Part shown: positions 59,013 through 64,000 of the stretch, in pieces
Layout: each line of letters begins with the position of its first letter
Position numbering within the stretch: the first letter of the stretch is position 1
DNA from: Burkholderia cenocepacia
GTDB lineage: Bacteria; Pseudomonadota; Gammaproteobacteria; Burkholderiales; Burkholderiaceae
Direction: 5' to 3'
Length of the DNA: 64,000 bases
Assembly: GCF_014211915.1 (NCBI RefSeq)
Contig: NZ_CP060039.1
Span: 3,224,001-3,288,000, forward strand
Translations under genes and position numbers: made by a program
The notes under the pieces: model-generated
Databases searched by the model: none
The model's input: only the letters and a program-made list of their open reading frames with translations
Told to the model about the DNA's origin: nothing

Positions 59013-60329
59013 TTACGCCGAGAACGCGCGGATCATGCCCGCGGCGACCGTGTGATGCGTCGCCTCGTCGATCAGCACGAACGCGCCCGTACCGGGGTGC
59101 GCATCGTACGTGTCGCAGACGATCGGCTTTTGCAGCGTCAGCGCCACGCGGCCGATGTCGTTCATTTTCAGTTCCTGACGGTCGGTCGCGTGCGACAGCG
59201 TATGCACGTCGAGCACCTGCTTGACCGCGCCGATCTTCGCGAACACCGTGCTGGTGGTCTGCTTCAGCAGGTACTTGCGCTGCGGCGACAGCGGCGCCTC
59301 GTCGAACCAGCACAGGTCGGCCTCGAGCTTCTTGGCCGGCTCGACCGGCTCGGCGGTCGTGACGAACATGTCGCCGCGCGACACGTCGACGTCCTCTTCG
59401 AGACGGATCGTCACCGTCTGGCCCGCGAACGCGTGCGCAACCGCCGCGGTGCCGCCCGGCACCGGCGCGACGATCTCGGCAACCGTCGCGGTGCGGTTCG
59501 ACGGCAGCACCACGATTTTGTCGCCGACCTTCACTTCGCCCGACTCGATGCGGCCCATGTAGCCGCGGAAATCGTCGGCCGAACTGCCGTCCTGGCGTGC
59601 GACCCACTGCACCGGGAAGCGCAGCGCGTCATGCGCCTGCGTCTCGACCGGCAGCGACTCGAGCACGTCGAGGAGCGGCTCGCCCGCGTACCACGGCATC
59701 CGCTCGCTCGCGCCGACGATGTTGTCGCCCTTCAGCGCCGACACCGGCACGAAGCGCACGTCGGTCAGGCCGAGCTGCTTCGCGAGCGCGACGTACGCGT
59801 CGCGGATCTCGTTGAACCGCGCCTCGCTGTAGTCGACGAGGTCCATCTTGTTGATCGCGACGATCACGTGCTGCAGGCCGAGCAGCTTGACGATCGCGCT
59901 GTGGCGCTTGGTCTGCGGCAGCAGTTGCACGACGCCGTTCTCGACGGTGATGCGCGTCGCGTCGATCAGCACGATCGCCGCGTGCGCGGTCGACGCGCCC
60001 GTCACCATGTTGCGCGTGTACTGCTCGTGGCCCGGCGTGTCGGCGATGATGAACTTGCGCTTCGCGGTCGCGAAGTAGCGGTACGCGACGTCGATCGTGA
60101 TGCCCTGCTCGCGCTCGGCTTCGAGGCCGTCGGTCAGCAGCGCGAGATCCAGCTCGTCGCCGACCGTGCGCTTGTTCTTCGCGCGCGACAGCGCGGACAG
60201 CTGGTCGGACAGCACGGCCTTGCTGTCGTACAGCAGGCGGCCGATCAGCGTGCTCTTGCCGTCGTCGACGCTGCCCGCGGTGATGAAACGCAACACGCCG
60301 AGGTCTTCGGTGTTCTCGATGATGCTCAT
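59013..60329 (-). CDS. cysN: Sulfate adenylyltransferase subunit 1
   Basis: The GTPase subunit (438 residues) of ATP sulfurylase, which activates sulfate to APS. Translation-factor type G motifs are present: GSVDDGKSTLIGRLL near 17-31, DTPGHEQYTRNM and NKMDLVDY. No CysC (APS kinase) domain is fused to the C-terminus, consistent with an APS-using reductase in this cluster. It lies 22 bases after cysD in the same operon. Confidence 0.96.
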   Translation of the reverse strand: MSIIENTEDLGVLRFITAGSVDDGKSTLIGRLLYDSKAVLSDQLSALSRAKNKRTVGDELDLALLTDGLEAEREQGITIDVAYRYFATAKRKFIIADTPGHEQYTRNMVTGASTAHAAIVLIDATRITVENGVVQLLPQTKRHSAIVKLLGLQHVIVAINKMDLVDYSEARFNEIRDAYVALAKQLGLTDVRFVPVSALKGDNIVGASERMPWYAGEPLLDVLESLPVETQAHDALRFPVQWVARQDGSSADDFRGYMGRIESGEVKVGDKIVVLPSNRTATVAEIVAPVPGGTAAVAHAFAGQTVTIRLEEDVDVSRGDMFVTTAEPVEPAKKLEADLCWFDEAPLSPQRKYLLKQTTSTVFAKIGAVKQVLDVHTLSHATDRQELKMNDIGRVALTLQKPIVCDTYDAHPGTGAFVLIDEATHHTVAAGMIRAFSA

Positions 60330-60351
60330 GATGTGAATGTCCTCGTGTGCT

Positions 60352-61314
60352 TCAGAAATAACCTTGCTTCTTGCGCTGTTCCATCGCGGCTTCGGAGGCC
60401 TGGTCGTCCATCCGGGTCGCGCCGCGCTCGGTGATCTCGGTCACCGCCGTCTCGGCGATGATCTTCTCGACGTCGTCCGCGTCGCTCTCGACCGGGCACG
60501 TGCAGCTGATGTCGCCGACCGTGCGGAAGCGCACCTGCGCCAGCTCGCTCGTCTCGCCGTCACGCATCGGCGTGAGCGGCGTGACCGGCACGAGCAGCCC
60601 GTTGCGGCGCACGATCTCGCGCTGGTGCGCGTAATAGATCGACGGCAGTTCGAGGTTCTCGCGCGCGATGTACTGCCACACGTCGAGCTCGGTCCAGTTC
60701 GAGATCGGGAACACGCGCAGGTGCTCGCCCTTGTGCAGGCGGGCGTTGTACAGGCTCCACAGTTCCGGGCGCTGCGCCTTCGGGTCCCACTGGCCGAATT
60801 CGTCGCGGAACGAGAAGATCCGCTCCTTCGCACGCGCCTTCTCTTCGTCGCGGCGCGCGCCGCCGATCAGCGCCGTGTAGCCGTGCTGTTCGATCGTCTC
60901 GAGCAGCGTGACGGCCTGCGCGGCGTTGCGCGAATCGGTCTCGCGGCGCAGCACGACCGTGCCGCGCTTGATCGAATCCTCGACGTGGCCGACCACCAGC
61001 TCGGCGCCGAGCTCTTGCGCACGGCGATCGCGGAAGTCGATCACTTCCTCGTAGTTGTGGCCCGTGTCGATGTGCACGAGCGGGAACGGCAGCGTCGTCT
61101 TGCGGTTCGCGCCGAGGCCGAACGCCTTCAGCGCCAGATGCAGCACGACGACCGAATCCTTGCCGCCCGAGAACAACAGTGCCGGCTTGCTGCATTCGGC
61201 AACCAGTTCGCGCAGGATGTGGATCGACTCGGCTTCGAGCCAGTCGAGGTGGCCCATACGGCTGTCGGCGCCGGTGGGCGGGGCAAAGGCGGATTGCTCG
61301 AGCGTCGTGCTCAT
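60352..61314 (-). CDS. cysD: Sulfate adenylyltransferase subunit 2
   Basis: The catalytic subunit (320 residues) of ATP sulfurylase. The PP-loop SGGKDSVVVLHLALKAF is near residue 50, with the HIDTGHNYEEVIDFRD, GGARRDEEKARAKER and SNWTELDVWQYI segments typical of CysD. Its ATG at 61314 is chosen because the family N-terminus (MSTTLEQ...) starts there. It lies between cysH and cysN. Confidence 0.96.
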   Translation of the reverse strand: MSTTLEQSAFAPPTGADSRMGHLDWLEAESIHILRELVAECSKPALLFSGGKDSVVVLHLALKAFGLGANRKTTLPFPLVHIDTGHNYEEVIDFRDRRAQELGAELVVGHVEDSIKRGTVVLRRETDSRNAAQAVTLLETIEQHGYTALIGGARRDEEKARAKERIFSFRDEFGQWDPKAQRPELWSLYNARLHKGEHLRVFPISNWTELDVWQYIARENLELPSIYYAHQREIVRRNGLLVPVTPLTPMRDGETSELAQVRFRTVGDISCTCPVESDADDVEKIIAETAVTEITERGATRMDDQASEAAMEQRKKQGYF

Positions 61315-61389
61315 GATTTCAGTCCTTCTCTTCTGGGTTCGTGCCGCCCGCTGTCGCAGGCGGCGCAATATTCAGTTTCTTGTCGGCTT

Positions 61390-62142
61390 TCAGTGCGCGG
61401 CGCCGGCTTCGGCATCCGCGGGAATCGGGGTGATCGTCGTGATGTGCAGCCCGCATTCCTTCGTGTCGCGCGATTCCCACCACCAGCGGCCCGCGCGGCT
61501 GTCCTCGCCGGGACGGATCGCGCGCGTGCATGGCTCGCAGCCGATGCTCGGATAGCCGCGGGCATGCAGTGGGTTGACCGGCACGTCAAACGCGTTAAGG
61601 TACGCCCACACGTCGGCTTCCGTCCAGTCGGCGAGCGGGTTGTACTTCGCGATCCCGCGCGCTTCGTCCTGTTCTTCCTCGTGCAGCTCCGCGCGCGTGA
61701 CCGACTGCTCGCGGCGCTGGCCCGTCACCCACGCGCCGACGTCGGCCAGCGCGCGGTTCAGCGGCTCGACCTTGCGGATGTGGCAGCACGACTTGCGCAG
61801 CTCGACGCTCTCGTAGAACGCGTTCAGGCCGTGCTCGGCCACATACTGGTCGACCGCGTCCTGCCGCGGATGGAACTGCTCGATCTCGTAGCCGTAGCGC
61901 TCGCGCACGCGGTCGATCATGCCGAGCGTTTCCGCGTGCAGGCGGCCCGTGTTCAGCGAGAAGATGCCGATCGACACGCCCTTCGACAGGATCGCGTGCG
62001 TGAGCAGCATGTCTTCCGCGGCGAGGCTGCTCGCGAATTTCACCTTGTCGTGACGCTCGCCGATCCGCGCGAGCAACGCGTCGAGGCGCTCGACCTTCGC
62101 GGCGAGTTCCGGCGTCAGCGCGGGGGCGGTCGCGGTGCTCAT
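61390..62142 (-). CDS. cysH: Assimilatory adenylylsulfate (APS) reductase, iron-sulfur type
   Basis: A 250-residue reductase. Two cysteine pairs, CC at 119-120 (KSCCHIRKV) and CxxC at 202-205 (GCEPCT), are the [4Fe-4S] ligands of the APS-specific form, and the catalytic Cys is in ECGLH at about 230. This makes it an APS reductase rather than the clusterless PAPS reductase of E. coli. It agrees with the lack of a CysC domain or cysC gene in view. It overlaps the upstream DUF934 gene by 4 bases (ATGA). Confidence 0.94.
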   Translation of the reverse strand: MSTATAPALTPELAAKVERLDALLARIGERHDKVKFASSLAAEDMLLTHAILSKGVSIGIFSLNTGRLHAETLGMIDRVRERYGYEIEQFHPRQDAVDQYVAEHGLNAFYESVELRKSCCHIRKVEPLNRALADVGAWVTGQRREQSVTRAELHEEEQDEARGIAKYNPLADWTEADVWAYLNAFDVPVNPLHARGYPSIGCEPCTRAIRPGEDSRAGRWWWESRDTKECGLHITTITPIPADAEAGAAH

Positions 62143-62678
62143 GCGCTCACCTTGGCGGCAGCCGCCTCGCGGCGGCGGAACAGCGGCGCCGGCTCGTCGA
62201 ACGCGCCCTGGTAACGCTGCGTGAATTCGGTGAACGCTTTCAGCGCGTCGTGGATGTCCTTGTCGGCACGCACCGCGAACGCGTCGAAGCCGCAACGCGA
62301 CATGTACAGCAACTGGTCGCGCAGCACGTCGCCGATCGCGCGCAGCTCGCCGGTCCAGCCATGACGCTCGCGCAGCAGGCGCGCGATGCTGTAGCCGCGG
62401 CCGTCCGCGAAGCGCGGGAAGTCGACGGCGATCAGCGAGATCGCGCCGAAGTCGGCCACGAGATCGGCCGGTTCGCTGTCCGGCGCGAGCCACACGCCGA
62501 GTTCGTCCTTCGTCTTCGCGGCGACGAGCGCCGCGCGCTCGGCCTGCCACAACGCGAACGGCACCAGCACCTTGCCGGCCGGCAATGCGTCGACCGCGGG
62601 CAGCGTACCGTCTTCCGCCGCGCGTACGACCTGCCATGCGTCGTCGATCACTGCGCGGTTCTTGATAATCGAAGCCAT
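62139..62678 (-). CDS. DUF934 family protein of the sulfate assimilation operon
   Basis: A 179-residue protein of the DUF934 family, usually encoded between cysI and cysH in beta- and gamma-proteobacteria. Conserved pattern: VPFALWQAER, IAVDFPRFADGRGYSIARLLRER, ELRAIGDVLRDQLLYMSRCGFDAFAVR. It has no cofactor motif that I recognise; it might help CysI or the APS pathway. The ATG at 62678 is chosen because a GAGGGAA Shine-Dalgarno stands 7 bases upstream; the frame extends to a TTG at 62684. Confidence 0.88.
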   Translation of the reverse strand: MASIIKNRAVIDDAWQVVRAAEDGTLPAVDALPAGKVLVPFALWQAERAALVAAKTKDELGVWLAPDSEPADLVADFGAISLIAVDFPRFADGRGYSIARLLRERHGWTGELRAIGDVLRDQLLYMSRCGFDAFAVRADKDIHDALKAFTEFTQRYQGAFDEPAPLFRRREAAAAKVSA

Positions 62679-62703
62679 CTGCAAATTCCCTCTACCCGGT
62701 TGG

Positions 62704-64000
62704 TTACGCGTTCACTGCCTGGCGCGCCGCATACACGCGCTCCTTGAACGGCGCGATGCCGATGCGGTCGTACGTGTCGATGAAGCGCTCGCCGTCGATG
62801 CGCGCCTCGACGAACGTATCGATCAGCGTCGCGATCACGTCGGGCACTTCTTCCGCCGAGAACGACGGCCCGATCACGCGGCCGAGACGCGCGCCGTTGC
62901 GGCCCGTGCCCTGCTCGCCGCCGAGCGACACCTGGTACCACTCGGCGCCGTCCTTGTCGACGCCCAGGATGCCGATGTTGCCGACGTGGTGGTGACCGCA
63001 CGAGTTCATGCAACCGGAAATGTTCAGCGACAGGTCGCCGAGGTCGTACACGTAGTCGAGATCGTCGAAACGCTGCTGGATCGCCAGCGCGATCGGGATC
63101 GACTTCGCGTTCGCGAGCGAGCAGAAGTCGCCGCCCGGGCACGCGATGATGTCGGTCAGCAGGCCGACGTTCGGCGTCGCGAAACCGGCCGCCTTCGCCT
63201 TTTCCCACAGCGCGAACAGGTCGCGCTTCTTCACGTTCGCGAGAATCAGGTTCTGCTCGTGCGACACGCGCAGCTCGCCCAACGAATACGCGTCGGCCCA
63301 GTCGGCGACCAGATCCATCTGCGCGTCGGTCGCGTCGCCCGGGGCCACGCGGTGGTCCTTCAGCGACAGCGTGACGGCCGCATAGCCCGGCACCTTGTGC
63401 GGCGCGACGTTACGCTCGACCCAGCGCGCGAACGCCTTGTTCTCGAGCAGGTGCTGTTCGAACGACGCGTCGGTGTCGGCCAGCTTCTCGTAGACGGGCG
63501 GCTGGAAGTACTGCGACACGCGGTCGATTTCGGCCTGCGTGAGCGTCGACGGGCCATCCTTCAGGTGCTGCCATTCTTCCTCGACCTGCTGCGCGAACTT
63601 CGCCGGCGACAGCGCCTTCACGAGGATCTTGATGCGCGCCTTGTACAGGTTGTCGCGGCGACCGTAACGGTTGTACACGCGCAGCACGGCTTCGCAGTAC
63701 GTGAGCAGGTGCTGCCACGGCAGGTCTTCCTTGATCACCGCGCCGACGATCGGCGTACGGCCGAGGCCGCCGCCCGCGAGGATGCTCGCGACCACCTCGC
63801 CCTGCGCGTTCTTCTTCAGGTACACGCCGAGGTCGTGGATCTGCACGGCCGCGCGGTCGCGCTTCGAGCCCGACACTGCGATCTTGAACTTGCGCGGCAG
63901 CCACGCGAATTCGGGGTGGAACGTCGACCACTGGCGCAGGATCTCGGCCCACGGACGCGGATCGATCTCTTCGTCCTGCGCGACGCCGGCGAACTGGTCG
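62704..64000 (-). CDS. cysI: Sulfite reductase hemoprotein (nitrite/sulfite reductase), partial
   Basis: The 3' part (about 432 codons) of a siroheme/[4Fe-4S] reductase; the 5' end is beyond the right edge of the window. Ligand cysteines are in CPGGDFCSLANAKSIPIA and ISGCMNSCGHHHVGNIG, which bind the cluster and siroheme. It reduces sulfite to sulfide in cysteine synthesis. The gene is read leftward and is followed by DUF934, cysH, cysD, cysN and cobA, with which it forms a sulfate-assimilation operon. The siroheme needed is supplied by cobA and probably cbiX. Confidence 0.93.
   Translation of the reverse strand, partial: DQFAGVAQDEEIDPRPWAEILRQWSTFHPEFAWLPRKFKIAVSGSKRDRAAVQIHDLGVYLKKNAQGEVVASILAGGGLGRTPIVGAVIKEDLPWQHLLTYCEAVLRVYNRYGRRDNLYKARIKILVKALSPAKFAQQVEEEWQHLKDGPSTLTQAEIDRVSQYFQPPVYEKLADTDASFEQHLLENKAFARWVERNVAPHKVPGYAAVTLSLKDHRVAPGDATDAQMDLVADWADAYSLGELRVSHEQNLILANVKKRDLFALWEKAKAAGFATPNVGLLTDIIACPGGDFCSLANAKSIPIALAIQQRFDDLDYVYDLGDLSLNISGCMNSCGHHHVGNIGILGVDKDGAEWYQVSLGGEQGTGRNGARLGRVIGPSFSAEEVPDVIATLIDTFVEARIDGERFIDTYDRIGIAPFKERVYAARQAVNA

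Overview
The window is a 64 kb stretch of very GC-rich DNA packed with core metabolic genes. It contains no tRNA, rRNA operon, CRISPR array, insertion sequence or prophage that I can see. Gene families and order (hemC-hemDX-hemY opposite ppc, DUF3460-scpA-panC-panD, zapB-like/zapA/6S RNA/EVE, DUF2486-holC-pepA opposite lptF-lptG, and a cysI-DUF934-cysH-cysD-cysN-cobA run) point to a betaproteobacterium of the Burkholderia type. The most likely source is the main chromosome of a Burkholderia cepacia complex member. That is an inference from gene content, not from a database match.

Layout. 0-4.3 kb: end of an unrecognised gene, an SDR dehydrogenase and an ACS-type MFS transporter (a small catabolic set), then an excisionase-type HTH protein overlapping an alpha/beta hydrolase fused to DUF4180. 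4.4-12.7 kb: hemC-hemDX-hemY (heme branch), divergent ppc, and a methyltransferase. 12.9-16.0 kb: XRE regulator, argH, HAD phosphatase. 16.1-21.7 kb (minus strand): apbC/mrp, a SodC-like lipoprotein lacking most metal ligands, dcd, an Orn/Lys/Arg decarboxylase and an LprI-like protein. 22-25.3 kb: OmpA-family lipoprotein and metG. 25.3-31.2 kb: tamA-tamB. 31.5-35.8 kb: DUF3460, scpA, panC, panD, an orphan ParA, DoxX and a tiny secreted protein.

35.8-45.6 kb is a complete late cobalamin block in three transcription units. cobQ runs leftward. cobU-cobD-cobC(decarboxylase)-btuF runs rightward. btuC-btuD-cobT-cobS-cobC(phosphatase) runs leftward and meets btuF end to end. Only the last unit has a visible cobalamin riboswitch; its expression platform appears to be a hairpin lying directly against the btuC start codon.

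45.7-49.2 kb: zapB-like, zapA, 6S RNA, EVE protein, SIMPL protein, lgt. 49.3-52.4 kb: LysR regulator opposite ilvD, which carries a one-base deletion near its 3' end, then a small cytochrome c. 52.6-57.7 kb: DUF2486-holC-pepA opposite lptF-lptG. 57.7-64 kb: cbiX and cobA (siroheme supply) next to the assimilatory sulfate genes cysN, cysD, cysH, DUF934 and cysI, the last truncated by the window edge. CobA and CbiX plausibly make the siroheme that CysI needs and also provide a B12 precursor.

I found no convincing wholly new system. The points most worth following up are the ligand-poor SodC-like lipoprotein, the hydrolase-DUF4180 fusion with its HTH partner, the ilvD frameshift, the riboswitch hairpin, several perfect operator-like palindromes, and a 45-residue secreted protein with its own Shine-Dalgarno and terminator.
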